NCBI RefSeq assembly: GCF_001553265.1
Contig: NZ_KQ960601.1
Coordinates: 1-64,000, forward strand
Direction: 5' to 3'
Origin: Prevotella sp. DNF00663
GTDB lineage: Bacteria > Bacteroidota > Bacteroidia > Bacteroidales > Bacteroidaceae
Length of the DNA stretch: 64,000 nucleotides
The translations under genes and the position numbers were made by a program. The notes beneath the pieces are model-generated. The model saw only the letters and a list, made by a program, of their open reading frames with translations. It was not told the origin of the DNA and did no database searches. Every line of letters begins with the position of its first letter. Position 1 is the first letter of the stretch. This document shows, piece after piece, positions 9,246-17,798 of this stretch.

Positions 9246-10388
9246 ATGGACTATAGCATATTACAACATTATTGGTGGTTCCTTGTTTCATTATTGGGAG
9301 CACTGCTCGTTTTTTTACTCTTTGTACAAGGGGCAAATTCGCTGATATTCAGCCTCGGCAAGACCCCTGAAGAGCGTCGTATGGTCATCAATTCTACCGG
9401 ACGCAAGTGGGAACTCACTTTCACTACACTGGTAACATTCGGTGGAGGCTTCTTTGCTTCATTCCCATTGTTCTATAGCACCAGTTTCGGTGGCGCTTAT
9501 TGGCTATGGATGATTATTCTCTTCACCTTTGTCATGCAGGCTGTCAGCTACGAATTCCAAAACAAACTGGGCAACTTGCTCGGTATTCGTACATTCCAAT
9601 GGCTGCTTGTCATCAACGGTATCTTGGCTCCGCTATTGCTTGGTGGTGCTGTAGCAACCTTCTTCGATGGTAGCAATTTCATTGTCGACAAGATGAATAT
9701 CACCCAAGAATTACAACCGGTCATCAGCCGTTGGGCTAATCTCAGCCACGGATTAGATGCATTGCTCGACCCATGGAATCTTATTCTTGGCTTTGCGGTC
9801 TTCTTCCTTGCTCGTATGCTCGGCACGCTTTATATTATTAATAATGTGAACGATGAGAACATTCGTACCAATGCTCGCAAGCAATTATTGTATGCCACCG
9901 TCCCCTTCCTCGTGTTTTTCCTATCGTTCTTAGGCCGCACACTGTGCAAAGACGGTTTTGCTTACGACCCTGCTACAGGCATCATTGCCATGGAACCTTA
10001 TAAATATCTACACAACTTTGTGGACATGTGGTATCTCACCATTATCTTCTTAGTGGGCGTGGTATTGGTACTTGGCGGTGTCATCGTTACTCTTTTGAAA
10101 AAAGATTTTATTCGCGGTATTTGGCCAACCGGCATCGGTGTCGTACTCGTTGTACTGGTTCTTTTCCTCATGGCAGGTTGGAACAACACAGCTTACTATC
10201 CTTCTAATGTCGACCTACAGAGTTCGCTGACCATTGCCAATAGCAGCAGTAGTCCGTTCACACTCAAAACCATGTCTATCGTTTCACTCTTCATCCCATT
10301 TGTATTAGCTTATATCGTAGTGGCATGGAGAGCACTCGACAAGAAAGAAATCACAAAAGATGAGGTATCACAAGGTGACGCTTATTAA
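9246..10388 (+). CDS. cydB: Cytochrome bd oxidase subunit II
   Basis: The 380-residue membrane protein has about eight to nine hydrophobic helices and the typical subunit II opening (YWWFLVSLLGALLVFLLFVQGAN). The segment GRKWELTFTTLVTFGGGFFASFP near 49-72 is conserved in the family. It pairs with CydA as a structural subunit without heme ligands. It is translated 11 bp after cydA. A long imperfect inverted repeat follows the stop codon and may end the transcript. Confidence 0.96.
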   Translation: MDYSILQHYWWFLVSLLGALLVFLLFVQGANSLIFSLGKTPEERRMVINSTGRKWELTFTTLVTFGGGFFASFPLFYSTSFGGAYWLWMIILFTFVMQAVSYEFQNKLGNLLGIRTFQWLLVINGILAPLLLGGAVATFFDGSNFIVDKMNITQELQPVISRWANLSHGLDALLDPWNLILGFAVFFLARMLGTLYIINNVNDENIRTNARKQLLYATVPFLVFFLSFLGRTLCKDGFAYDPATGIIAMEPYKYLHNFVDMWYLTIIFLVGVVLVLGGVIVTLLKKDFIRGIWPTGIGVVLVVLVLFLMAGWNNTAYYPSNVDLQSSLTIANSSSSPFTLKTMSIVSLFIPFVLAYIVVAWRALDKKEITKDEVSQGDAY

Positions 10389-10400
10389 TTGAGACACAAA

Positions 10401-10506
10401 AAGTGATGGAGTTAAAGGGGAATCAAGAAGTGATGCCATATGCTTTGTCAGGAAATGTTCTTTCCACATTTGGCTTCGCAACTTCAACTCCTTAACTCCA
10501 TCACTC
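10401..10506. repeat. ~105-bp imperfect inverted repeat between cydB and the cyclophilin gene
   Basis: The outer arms AGTGATGGAGTTAAAGG (10401-10417) and CCTTAACTCCATCACT (10490-10505) are complementary apart from one missing base, and inner segments also pair partly (GAAGTGATGCCATATG with the region around 10465-10489). The folded transcript would be a long hairpin just after cydB. It may act as a terminator or RNA processing site. Related AGTTAAC/AACTCC inverted repeats occur at 13501-13593. Confidence 0.6.
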
Positions 10507-10529
10507 CTTTTAGTATTATTCATAAATAT

Positions 10530-11213
10530 ATGAAACGACTTATTTATGCAATAGTACTTCTATTGCTTCCCCTATCACTCATGGCGCAGAATGATACTCT
10601 ACGCCATGAAGTGCTTTTAGAAACGACCAAGGGTAATATTCGCATCGTACTCTACAATGAAACTCCTATTCATCGCGACAACTTCTTGAAGCTTGTGAAA
10701 GGAGGCTACTACGACGGTAATTTATTCCATCGCGTCATCAACCGATTCATGATTCAAACGGGCGATTCCACATCGCGTCACGCTGAACCGGGAGCCGAAT
10801 TAGGACTTTATTCACCCGACTACACCTTACCGGCAGAGATACATTACCCACAATTATATCATAAACGGGGAGCAGTGGCTGCTGCTCGTGAGGGAGACGA
10901 CGTAAATCCCGAACACCGTTCATCAGCCAGTCAGTTCTACATTGTCTTCGGGCGACGTTACAACGAAGATATGATTGACCAAGTACAAGCACGCCTTGAC
11001 CAATCCACTAAAGGCAAAATCATCATTCCGTCCGAACTCCGTGAGGCATATTTCCGCAAAGGTGGCACGCCCCATCTCGATGGACAATACACCGTATTCG
11101 GTGAAGTCGTGGAAGGACTCAACATCGTTGAAGAGATTCAAAACACAGAAACCGACAAGAACGACCGCCCCTTACAAGACATCGCCATCGTTCGTGCCAC
11201 AGTAGTAAAGTAG
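10530..11213 (+). CDS. Exported cyclophilin-type peptidyl-prolyl cis-trans isomerase
   Basis: The 227-residue protein has a signal peptide (MKRLIYAIVLLLLPLSLMAQ) and one cyclophilin domain: KGNIRIVLYNETPIHRDNF, FHRVINRFMIQTGD with the catalytic Arg, and the later QFYIVFG and YTVFGEVVEGLNIV blocks. It catalyses proline isomerisation of exported proteins in the periplasm. The start at 10530 is chosen because the signal peptide begins there; an upstream in-frame start lies inside the inverted repeat. The insertion at about 145-185 between the core blocks is common in Bacteroidales homologues. Confidence 0.92.
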   Translation: MKRLIYAIVLLLLPLSLMAQNDTLRHEVLLETTKGNIRIVLYNETPIHRDNFLKLVKGGYYDGNLFHRVINRFMIQTGDSTSRHAEPGAELGLYSPDYTLPAEIHYPQLYHKRGAVAAAREGDDVNPEHRSSASQFYIVFGRRYNEDMIDQVQARLDQSTKGKIIIPSELREAYFRKGGTPHLDGQYTVFGEVVEGLNIVEEIQNTETDKNDRPLQDIAIVRATVVK

Positions 11214-11304
11214 AGATAGAGATACTATCTTAGCAGTGAAACCGCTGCAGTATTAATAGCCGATAGTTAGAGCAAAGCGTATAACTATCGGGATAAGGGA
11301 CTAC

Positions 11305-11342
11305 GTAAAGCCCAGAGTACCTATTGGTACTTTGGGCTTTAC
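11305..11342 (+). terminator. Hairpin terminator after the cyclophilin gene
   Basis: A 17-bp stem (11305-11321 with 11326-11342), interrupted only by a G-T wobble, closes a TATT loop. It begins with GTAAAGCCC and ends GGGCTTTAC. There is no long T run, so it may act as a factor-dependent or bidirectional terminator. Confidence 0.6.
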
Positions 11343-11506
11343 AGATTTATACCGAAGAACGGAAGCACATAAAAAGTTATAAGCATTTGCCTTAATCTCC
11401 CATTAACTCCTTACCTCCTGATAATCTAAAAAGATATGCTTTCCTTATTCCGCCATTTTCAAATCCCAACAACTCACAAACTTAATACTAAAGAACTTAT
11501 TGTATT

Positions 11507-11593
11507 CTGCTGCAAGGGTTTCGCAGCAATGCTGCAGAAGCCAAACAAGATTGCTGCAAAAGCGAGGCAGCAAGCTTGCCAAGCCATTGCAGT
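11507..11593. repeat. Full copy of the ~86-bp hairpin-rich repeat
   Basis: The copy is 87 bp and holds GCAGCAATGCTGC (11523-11535), then GCTGCAAAAGC and GGCAGCAAGCTTGCC. The order of palindromes and spacers matches copies at 17536, 48427 and 54019. AT-rich tandem GTTAACAAGTAGACAAG-like sequence follows it. Confidence 0.7.
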
Positions 11594-11741
11594 AAGCGGA
11601 GAGTAAGAAGTGAGTTATGTGAAGAAGGTTATTTGAGTTAACAAGTAGACAAGATACAAGATAATAAGTAGACAAGATATGAGTTGACAAGTTTATAAAA
11701 TAAGGTGTTAAAGCGAGTAGAAAACAAAAAGACAAAGAAAG

Positions 11742-11773
11742 TTTCGCTATTTAAGAAACTCCCCCTATCTTTA
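11742..11773 (+). promoter_or_regulatory. Probable promoter of the metallophosphoesterase gene
   Basis: TTTC (11742-11745) and TATCTTTA (11766-11773) stand 20 nt apart, close to the TTTG/TAnnTTTG consensus with one mismatch in each. The start codon is at 11787. Confidence 0.45.
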
Positions 11774-11786
11774 CCACACAAAAGAT

Positions 11787-12887
11787 ATGAATAAAATGTG
11801 GGCTTTACTTTTCTTATTGCTTCCAATCATAGGATGCAGTTATGTGGGATGGCATGTGTGGATGATGCTGCCTTATAGTAATCTGCTAAAGAGTATCATC
11901 ATCACCTGTATGATATTGTGCTTCTCCCTACTCTTTCTTAATATCCTCATAGGGCTGGATAAAATGCCACCGACCGTGGCACGCTTCATGTACGAAATAG
12001 GCACTTCGTCGCTCTTCGTACTCCTCTATCTGGTGATGATTTTTCTGGTACTCGACCTCGGACGAGCCGTCCATCTCGTCCCGGCATCATTCATTCAGAA
12101 TAGCATACAAGGTTCGTTAACAGTACTAATCATCATGTCGGCAATTTTCATTTATGGCAATTTGAACTATTATCACAAGGTGCGTGTGCCTCTGAACGTC
12201 ACTACCGAGAAGCCATTGCAGCGACCTTTGAAGATTGTATTAATGAGCGATCTACACTTGGGCTATCATAATACACGGACAGACTTAGCCAACTGGGTGA
12301 ATAAGGTGAATTCCGAGCACGCCGACCTAGTCTTAATTGCCGGCGATATAGTCGACATCAGTGTCGAACCACTGCTCCGAGCCAACATGGCCGAGGAATT
12401 TCGCCGACTCCAAGCGCCTGTCTATGCGGCATTGGGCAACCACGATTACTATGCAGGCGAACTAAAGAGCGAGCAATTCTATCGCGATGCCAACATTCAT
12501 TTGCTACAAGATAGCAGCATTGTCTTCAAAAACGAACTAACAATTATTGGTCGTGACGACCGTACCAACAAGCATAGAAAGGCGTTGAAAGCTCTTGTTG
12601 CCACAACCAACCAGTCTACCTACACCATCCTACTCGACCATCAGCCCTATCATTTAGAGGAAGCCGAACAGGCAGGAATAGATTTTCAATTCAGTGGACA
12701 CACCCACTACGGGCAGGTTTGGCCTATCAGTTGGATAGAAGATATCATTTATGAAGATGCTTTCGGCCCATTGACAAAAGGTAAAACCAAATACTATGTA
12801 AGTAGCGGCATGGGCATTTGGGGAGGTAAATTTCGCATCGGAACGAGGTCGGAATATGTCGTTTTGACCTTAACATCGGTTAAATGA
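11787..12887 (+). CDS. Membrane-anchored metallophosphoesterase (YkuE-like)
   Basis: The 366-residue protein has three to four N-terminal membrane segments (to about residue 125) and a calcineurin-like phosphoesterase domain. Metal-binding motifs are complete: SDLHLG near 153, GDIVD near 188, GNHDYY near 217, and GHTHYGQ near 309. Related YkuE/YaeI proteins are di-metal hydrolases of phosphate esters or nucleotide-linked lipid precursors; the substrate here is unknown. The catalytic domain could face either side of the membrane. It is transcribed alone, ahead of the OhrR-like gene. Confidence 0.9.
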   Translation: MNKMWALLFLLLPIIGCSYVGWHVWMMLPYSNLLKSIIITCMILCFSLLFLNILIGLDKMPPTVARFMYEIGTSSLFVLLYLVMIFLVLDLGRAVHLVPASFIQNSIQGSLTVLIIMSAIFIYGNLNYYHKVRVPLNVTTEKPLQRPLKIVLMSDLHLGYHNTRTDLANWVNKVNSEHADLVLIAGDIVDISVEPLLRANMAEEFRRLQAPVYAALGNHDYYAGELKSEQFYRDANIHLLQDSSIVFKNELTIIGRDDRTNKHRKALKALVATTNQSTYTILLDHQPYHLEEAEQAGIDFQFSGHTHYGQVWPISWIEDIIYEDAFGPLTKGKTKYYVSSGMGIWGGKFRIGTRSEYVVLTLTSVK

Positions 12888-12932
12888 TAAGAAAAAAACA
12901 TCCTTATCGTCTTCGATACAAAAACAAATCTT

Positions 12933-12940
12933 TATCTTTG
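12933..12940 (+). promoter_or_regulatory. -7 promoter element of the ohrR-like gene
   Basis: TATCTTTG exactly matches TAnnTTTG. Transcription would begin near 12947, leaving about 50 nt of leader to the ATG at 12996. This argues against a start at 12957. No clear -33 TTTG is visible. Confidence 0.55.
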
Positions 12941-12995
12941 CATTCTAATTTCTCAATTGAAAAGAATAAATATAGCGAATAAAAAGATTTTGTTT

Positions 12996-13472
12996 ATGGC
13001 ATACGAACAATTAAAGTTAAAGAATCAGGTCTGCTTCAGACTCTATACAGCTAGTCGACTCATCATTCAAGCTTACGAACCATTCTTCAAACAATTAGGC
13101 ATCACGTACACACAATATTTGGTATTGATGGTTCTTTGGGAACAGGATAACCAACCGGTAAATGACATTGCTAAGAAACTAGTATTAGAGACCAACACGG
13201 TAACTCCACTCATCCAGCGCATGGAAAAACTTGATTTGGTAGTCCGCAACGTCGGTCCGGTGGATCGTAGACAGAAGATAGTGTCTCTCACCAAGAAAGG
13301 AAAAACAATGCAAGATGAATGTAAGGATTTCCCCGGATGCCTTATCAATATCTTCAATAACTACGACATTAGCATGGACGAATTGATGAAATTAGGCGAC
13401 CAGCTAGACCGATTCATCAATCCAATTCTCGACCATCGCAAAAGCGAATTGGCAGAGGAGAAGACTAAATAA
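12996..13472 (+). CDS. ohrR: MarR family regulator, OhrR-type organic peroxide sensor
   Basis: The 158-residue winged-helix protein resembles OhrR along its length. The N-terminal block LKLKNQVCFRLYTASRLI holds Cys13, the counterpart of the reactive Cys15 of B. subtilis OhrR. ITYTQYLVLMVLWE and LETNTVTPLIQRMEKLDLV follow as dimer and recognition helices, and DRRQKIVSLT forms the wing. OhrR represses organic hydroperoxide resistance genes until this Cys is oxidised. No ohr gene is adjacent; the neighbours are unrelated. The ATG at 12996 fits both the family N-terminus and the promoter position. Confidence 0.82.
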   Translation: MAYEQLKLKNQVCFRLYTASRLIIQAYEPFFKQLGITYTQYLVLMVLWEQDNQPVNDIAKKLVLETNTVTPLIQRMEKLDLVVRNVGPVDRRQKIVSLTKKGKTMQDECKDFPGCLINIFNNYDISMDELMKLGDQLDRFINPILDHRKSELAEEKTK

Positions 13473-13500
13473 AATAATTTTCTTAGGTAAATGTATATTT

Positions 13501-13593
13501 GGGAGTTAACAGAAGTTAGTAGGAGATAATGGAAGATAATAGCCATTTGTCCGCTACATCCTGTTAACTTCCTTTTAACTCCTGCTAACTCCC
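13501..13593. repeat. Imperfect inverted repeat between convergent genes
   Basis: The arm GGGAGTTAACAGAAGTT (13501-13517) pairs with AACTCCTGCTAACTCCC (13577-13593) with two mismatches, and inner bases pair further. It lies between the convergent ohrR-like gene and mrp, so it may work as a bidirectional terminator. The sequence resembles the repeat at 10401-10506. Confidence 0.6.
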
Positions 13594-13620
13594 AACTTGA
13601 GCATACATGCGAAACTCGCA

Positions 13621-14721
13621 TCAATCTACTTTTACAATCTTCGTGGGTGCCTGCTCTTTATTGCGACGATTGGTTACTGTCACCACAGCTTGAGCCAAAT
13701 TGATAAATGCTTGTCCCGTCATGGTATCGATATTACAAGCAGCTGGCTTCCCCGCGTCGCCACTCTCGCAGATACTTTGTACGATAGGAATCTGCGCCAA
13801 CAGTGGACATTGCATCTCTTCGGCGAGATTCTTACATCCATCTTTGCCAAATATATAATATTTGTTTTGCGGTAATTCGGCCGGCGTGAACCATGCCATG
13901 TTCTCCACCAAACCCAAGATTGGCACATTCACTTTGTCATTGCGATACATATCGATGCCTTTACGCGCATCGGCCAACGCTACCTTCTGAGGCGAACTGA
14001 CTATCACTGCACCGGTAATAGACAGTGTTTGCAGTAGCGTAAGATGTATATCGCTGGTCCCCGGTGGCGTATCGAGGATAAAATAGTCTAGTTCTCCCCA
14101 GTCGGCATCAGCTATCAACTGCTTCAAAGCCGACGTCGCCATACCGCCACGCCATAGCGTTGCCGTATCAGGATCGATGAAAAAGCCGATACTCAACAGC
14201 TTCACGCCATACTTCTCAATGGGCTCTATGAGCGTACGACCGTCTTTCTGAACCGAATACGGACGCGCATCTTCAACACCAAACATCTTAGGTGCCGACG
14301 GACCGAAGATGTCGGCATCGAGCAAACCGACTTTATAGCCGAGTCGAGCAAGCGAAATGGCAAGGTTAGATGACACCGTACTCTTGCCCACCCCGCCTTT
14401 ACCAGAACTCACAGCAATAATATTCTTAACTTGAGGGAGCAATTTTCCCACCTCCGGACGGGCTGCGTTCTTAAACTCAGTCTTGATTGTTACCTCCACA
14501 TCCTTATCCACATGATAGTGTATAGCAGCTTCGGCAGCTTTCACTGTAGACTTTAAGAAAGGGTCGGTTTCGCGTGGAAACACGAGTGTAAATTCGACTT
14601 TCATGCCGTTGATGCGCACATCATCGGCCAACATTTCACTTTCTATCAGATTCTTTTTGGTTCCGGGATAAACCACGGTAGCCAATGCATCTGTTATTAA
14701 TTTAGGATATAATGTCATCAT
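13621..14721 (-). CDS. Mrp/NBP35 family P-loop ATPase (Fe-S carrier type)
   Basis: The 366-residue protein has an N-terminal DUF59/MIP18-like domain (about 1-90), then a MinD-like ATPase with a deviant Walker A, SSGKGGVGKST near 105-115. LLDADIFGPS and DTPPGTSD are the Walker A' and B blocks. The family assembles or carries iron-sulfur clusters in the cytoplasm. The CxxC pair that holds the bridging cluster in E. coli ApbC is not seen where expected (VENMAWFTPAEL), so cluster binding may differ. It lies 14 bp after trmB on the same strand. Confidence 0.9.
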   Translation of the reverse strand: MMTLYPKLITDALATVVYPGTKKNLIESEMLADDVRINGMKVEFTLVFPRETDPFLKSTVKAAEAAIHYHVDKDVEVTIKTEFKNAARPEVGKLLPQVKNIIAVSSGKGGVGKSTVSSNLAISLARLGYKVGLLDADIFGPSAPKMFGVEDARPYSVQKDGRTLIEPIEKYGVKLLSIGFFIDPDTATLWRGGMATSALKQLIADADWGELDYFILDTPPGTSDIHLTLLQTLSITGAVIVSSPQKVALADARKGIDMYRNDKVNVPILGLVENMAWFTPAELPQNKYYIFGKDGCKNLAEEMQCPLLAQIPIVQSICESGDAGKPAACNIDTMTGQAFINLAQAVVTVTNRRNKEQAPTKIVKVD

Positions 14722-14735
14722 TCTAATGTTTTTGT

Positions 14736-15506
14736 TTACTTTGCCATATCTTTGCTACTGCGCTTCGTGCGATGATAGCTACGATACTCATCAAGCGGAA
14801 TCTCTATATCTGGCTCAACGAGTGGGACTGTATGGGGCAAATGGAATTGGAGATAACGGATATTAAGTCCTCGCTCTATCCACATCGACTCGTAATAAGT
14901 CTGTATCGTAAGGATAGGCTGACCCACCAAATAAGCAGGAGTATCATGGTATAAGTCTTCCGTACATACTTCTACGGGCAGTTGATTGCGCTCCACCATA
15001 TACTTGGTATAAGTAAAGAGGAAGTTGGAATCGGTCTTTAAGTGAATCAATCCTCCATCTACGAGGAAACGACGGTATCGCTCCATAAAGAAGGTAGAGG
15101 TCAATCGCTTGTGTGGATTCTTCATTTGAGGGTCAGAAAAAGTAAGCCATATCTCTTGCACTTCGTCTTGGTCGAAGAATCGATCAATGATTTCGATGCT
15201 GGTACGGAGAAATGCAACATTAGGCAATTGCTGTTCGAGAGCTAGCTTTGCACCTGTCCACATGCGCGAACCTTTAATGTCTACACCGATAAAATTGACG
15301 TTCGGAAAGAGTTTACCCAGTCCTACGGTATACTCACCTTTGCCACACCCCAACTCCAAGACGATAGGATTGTCGTTGTGGAAATACTCTTCGCGCCAAT
15401 GACCTTTCATGGTAAACGGCACATTATCGACCACAGAGAATGGATATTCAAAGACGTTAGCCATCTCCTTCATCTCTGCAAACTTTGCTAATTTCCCTTT
15501 TCCCAT
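14736..15506 (-). CDS. trmB: tRNA (guanine-N7-)-methyltransferase
   Basis: The 256-residue protein has the TrmB core: SAM-binding [15 protein letters not shown], then [15 protein letters not shown], and the tRNA-binding signature [17 protein letters not shown]. It methylates G46 in the variable loop of tRNAs in the cytoplasm. The start at 15506 (MGKGKLAKF) is preferred over one 39 bp further upstream, since homologues begin there and the additional residues are not conserved. It appears co-transcribed with mrp. Confidence 0.93.
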   Translation of the reverse strand: MGKGKLAKFAEMKEMANVFEYPFSVVDNVPFTMKGHWREEYFHNDNPIVLELGCGKGEYTVGLGKLFPNVNFIGVDIKGSRMWTGAKLALEQQLPNVAFLRTSIEIIDRFFDQDEVQEIWLTFSDPQMKNPHKRLTSTFFMERYRRFLVDGGLIHLKTDSNFLFTYTKYMVERNQLPVEVCTEDLYHDTPAYLVGQPILTIQTYYESMWIERGLNIRYLQFHLPHTVPLVEPDIEIPLDEYRSYHRTKRSSKDMAK

Positions 15507-15609
15507 TTGTAATATCCTCTTTTTATTTAGGACACAAAGGTACAATAATTATTTTGAGAGTGCAAAGAAGCCCCCTCAAACCAAACAACAAAAAGACAGT
15601 TCTAGCTAT

Positions 15610-16242
15610 TTAATCGCTGATACTTGCTCCATCTTCCTTTACGGCATCTTCATAAAAATGAGCCATAGCCGTCTGCACATAAGGGAATAAAAATATAAAT
15701 CCCAAACCAAGTGTTATAAAAGAAAGTATCAACCATCCTATAAATGAGAGAAGAAGTAGAAACAATGCCATCTTTCTACCATCCATCAAGCGCATACTTT
15801 CTTTGATAGCCTGCTCTCCATTCATTTCCGGATGGTCTAGAAGTACGAATTCCGTCAAAGCGTAAGAAAAAGACTTGTAGATTCCCGGTACTATCAAAAG
15901 CAAGGTCCATAAGAATATGTATACATTCTTTAATACGATAGCAAGGAGTATACGCCCATAATCAGAAAAGCCATCAAATAGATTTTTTACACCTAAATTT
16001 TCACCTCTTAGCATTCTCAAGAAGAACACCTTGAATGCCCACGATATAGGGATTAATATCAAAGCAGCAAAAATATTGCTAGTAAGCTTTGACAATTTAC
16101 CACCAAACGAAAATGCAATCTGTATCCCACCTTGAAACAGCAAAGAGATGAGCAAGACAACAATCGTTACAATAACAGCTTTTCCCCAATTGTTTTCGAG
16201 CGAAGCCAAGGCTCGATTGCGATAATTACTGAGTGAATCCAT
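15610..16242 (-). CDS. DUF975 family membrane protein
   Basis: The 210-residue protein has about five hydrophobic segments and the DUF975 opening (YRNRALASLENNWGKAV). The central block LLLIVPGIYKSFSYALTEFVLLDHPEMNGEQAIKESMRLMDGRK is characteristic of the family. The function is unknown; homologues are widespread in Firmicutes and Bacteroidota inner membranes. It stands between ilvE and trmB on the same strand with gaps of about 75-100 bp. Confidence 0.85.
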   Translation of the reverse strand: MDSLSNYRNRALASLENNWGKAVIVTIVVLLISLLFQGGIQIAFSFGGKLSKLTSNIFAALILIPISWAFKVFFLRMLRGENLGVKNLFDGFSDYGRILLAIVLKNVYIFLWTLLLIVPGIYKSFSYALTEFVLLDHPEMNGEQAIKESMRLMDGRKMALFLLLLSFIGWLILSFITLGLGFIFLFPYVQTAMAHFYEDAVKEDGASISD

Positions 16243-16316
16243 GAATTTAATTATTAATTAGTATAACAAAGAATGGCATGCCAAGCTCTGCTCAACATGC
16301 CTTTAAATCTATTTCT

Positions 16317-17333
16317 TTATTCAATGACCACGGTTGTCCAACCGTGCTTATCCTCCACCGTACCATACTGGATACCGCGAAGTGTATCGTAAAGTTTCTT
16401 AGACCACGGTCCCGGTTGGTCACCGAAGTTATATACTTTACCTGTATCGAGATCATCAAGATGCGATATTGGCGAGATGACAGCAGCCGTTCCACAAGCT
16501 CCAGCTTCCTCAAATGTATCGAGTTCCTCTTCCGGAATAGGACGCCTTTCCACCTTTAATCCCAAGTCTTCTGCTATCTGCATCAAGCTCTTATTGGTGA
16601 TGGAAGGCAGTATCGAAGTCGATTTTGGAGTGACATATGTATTGTTCTTGATTCCAAAGAAATTGGCTGCACCACACTCATCCACATATTTCTTCTCCTT
16701 AGAGTCTAGGTAAAATTCGCTGGCATAGCCTTTTTGATGTGCTATCTGGTTGGCTTTCAATGACGCAGCATAGTTTCCACCTACTTTATAAATACCTGTA
16801 CCCAGAGGCGCAGCACGGTCATAATCACGAATAATCACGTATGGATTGCTGGCAAAACCACCCTTGAAATAAGGCCCTACAGGCGTTACAAATATCAAGA
16901 ACATATATTCGTCGGCAGGATGTACACCCACTTGTGCACTCGTACCAATGAGCAATGGGCGAATATAAAGCGTTGCCCCACTCTCGTAGGTAGGTATATA
17001 CTCTTGATTAAGACGTACAACCTTCTTCACCATTTCTTCAAAAAGCTCGGTCGGAACCTCCGGCATCATGATACCACGACAAGTACTTTGCAAGCGAGCG
17101 GCATTCTCTTCCATGCGGAAAACACGCACTTTACCATCGGGACAACGATAGGCTTTCAAGCCCTCGAAAGCTTCTTGACCATAATGTAAACAGGTGGCAG
17201 CCATGTGAAGTTTCAGATATTCATCGGAGCAAACTTCCACTTCACCCCACTTGCCGTTACGATAATTGCAGCGGACATTGTAGTCTGTTGGTATATAACC
17301 AAAAGACAGATTAGACCAATCCAAATCTTTCAT
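16317..17333 (-). CDS. ilvE: Branched-chain amino acid aminotransferase
   Basis: The 338-residue fold-type IV PLP enzyme belongs to the longer BCAT subgroup. Lys183 in YKVGGNYAASLKAN is the expected PLP Schiff-base lysine, and EAGACGTAAVISPI near 280 forms the phosphate and substrate region. The opening DWSNLSFGYIPTDYNVRC and GQEAFEGLKAYR are typical. It catalyses the last step of valine, leucine and isoleucine synthesis, or the first of their breakdown, in the cytoplasm. Confidence 0.95.
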   Translation of the reverse strand: MKDLDWSNLSFGYIPTDYNVRCNYRNGKWGEVEVCSDEYLKLHMAATCLHYGQEAFEGLKAYRCPDGKVRVFRMEENAARLQSTCRGIMMPEVPTELFEEMVKKVVRLNQEYIPTYESGATLYIRPLLIGTSAQVGVHPADEYMFLIFVTPVGPYFKGGFASNPYVIIRDYDRAAPLGTGIYKVGGNYAASLKANQIAHQKGYASEFYLDSKEKKYVDECGAANFFGIKNNTYVTPKSTSILPSITNKSLMQIAEDLGLKVERRPIPEEELDTFEEAGACGTAAVISPISHLDDLDTGKVYNFGDQPGPWSKKLYDTLRGIQYGTVEDKHGWTTVVIE

Positions 17334-17372
17334 AATGTCAACGAATTTAATATATTATGTTATAATTTTCCA

Positions 17373-17404
17373 CAAAAGTAACAATATTATCTTTCATTCG
17401 CAAC
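17373..17404 (-). promoter_or_regulatory. Promoter of ilvE
   Basis: On the minus strand TACTTTTG (17380-17373) matches TAnnTTTG, with GTTG about 20 nt upstream (17404-17401). The start codon of ilvE is 40 bp downstream. Confidence 0.5.
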
Positions 17405-17798
17405 AACACACTCTCCTTTTTTCTACAATATCGATACTTATGAGGCATAGAAAAGGGGACTTTCATCATCAAGTAACGACATATATGGCTGCAATCTTAC
17501 CAAATAGTCTATTCAGCTACTCAACAATTAACTCACTGCAGGGCTTCGCCAGCAATGTTGCAAAGCCCATTCAGCCATGCTGACTAGCCTAGGCAGCGAT
17601 GCTGGCGAGCCGGTGCAGCAAGATAAGTCCATAAGTTGTTGAGTTAATAAGTAATTGAATAAGCCTTTAAGTTCATCAGTTTACTAGCTTTTCCTTATCT
17701 CTTTTTCCCCCTCATTCCCCTTTTGGGGAAAGAAGGGATGGGACTTTTCCTCTTAAAAGAGAAGCTTCTTGGGGATGAGATTTCAGAGATTGAAGCTA
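17405..17798. other. Gene-free region upstream of ilvE carrying a repeat
   Basis: Beyond the ilvE promoter, this stretch holds the 86-bp repeat (17536-17621) flanked on both sides by degenerate GAGTTAA/TAACTC runs (about 17500-17535 and 17622-17690). A C- and T-rich stretch with the small hairpin CCCCTTTTGGGG (about 17718-17729) lies just downstream of the lipoprotein stop at 17799 and may end its transcript. No gene is supported. Confidence 0.55.
17536..17621. repeat. Full copy of the ~86-bp hairpin-rich repeat
   Basis: The copy contains CCAGCAATGTTGCAAAGCC, CAGCCATGCTGACTAGCC and GGCAGCGATGCTGGCGAGCC in order, ending GTGCAGCA. The three palindromes and their spacers align with copies at 11507, 48427 and 54019. 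The size is 86 bp. Confidence 0.75.

Larger units (their letters stand above)
11214..11786. other. 573-bp gene-free region with terminator, repeat and promoter
   Basis: It holds a strong hairpin (11305-11342), a short AACTCC-type tract near 11395-11425, a full copy of the 86-bp hairpin repeat (11507-11593), then degenerate AT-rich copies of GTTAAC-AAGTAGAC-AAG (about 11637-11697), and a promoter at 11742-11773. Open frames here are short and show no family features. Confidence 0.6.

Noticed and set aside
10440..10529. In-frame N-terminal extension of the cyclophilin gene
   Set aside because: The stretch lies inside an inverted repeat, and a standard signal peptide starts at 10530.
17536..17621. 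CRISPR-like repeat cluster
   Set aside because: The internal palindromes are about 20-25 bp apart without unique spacers, and no cas genes are present.
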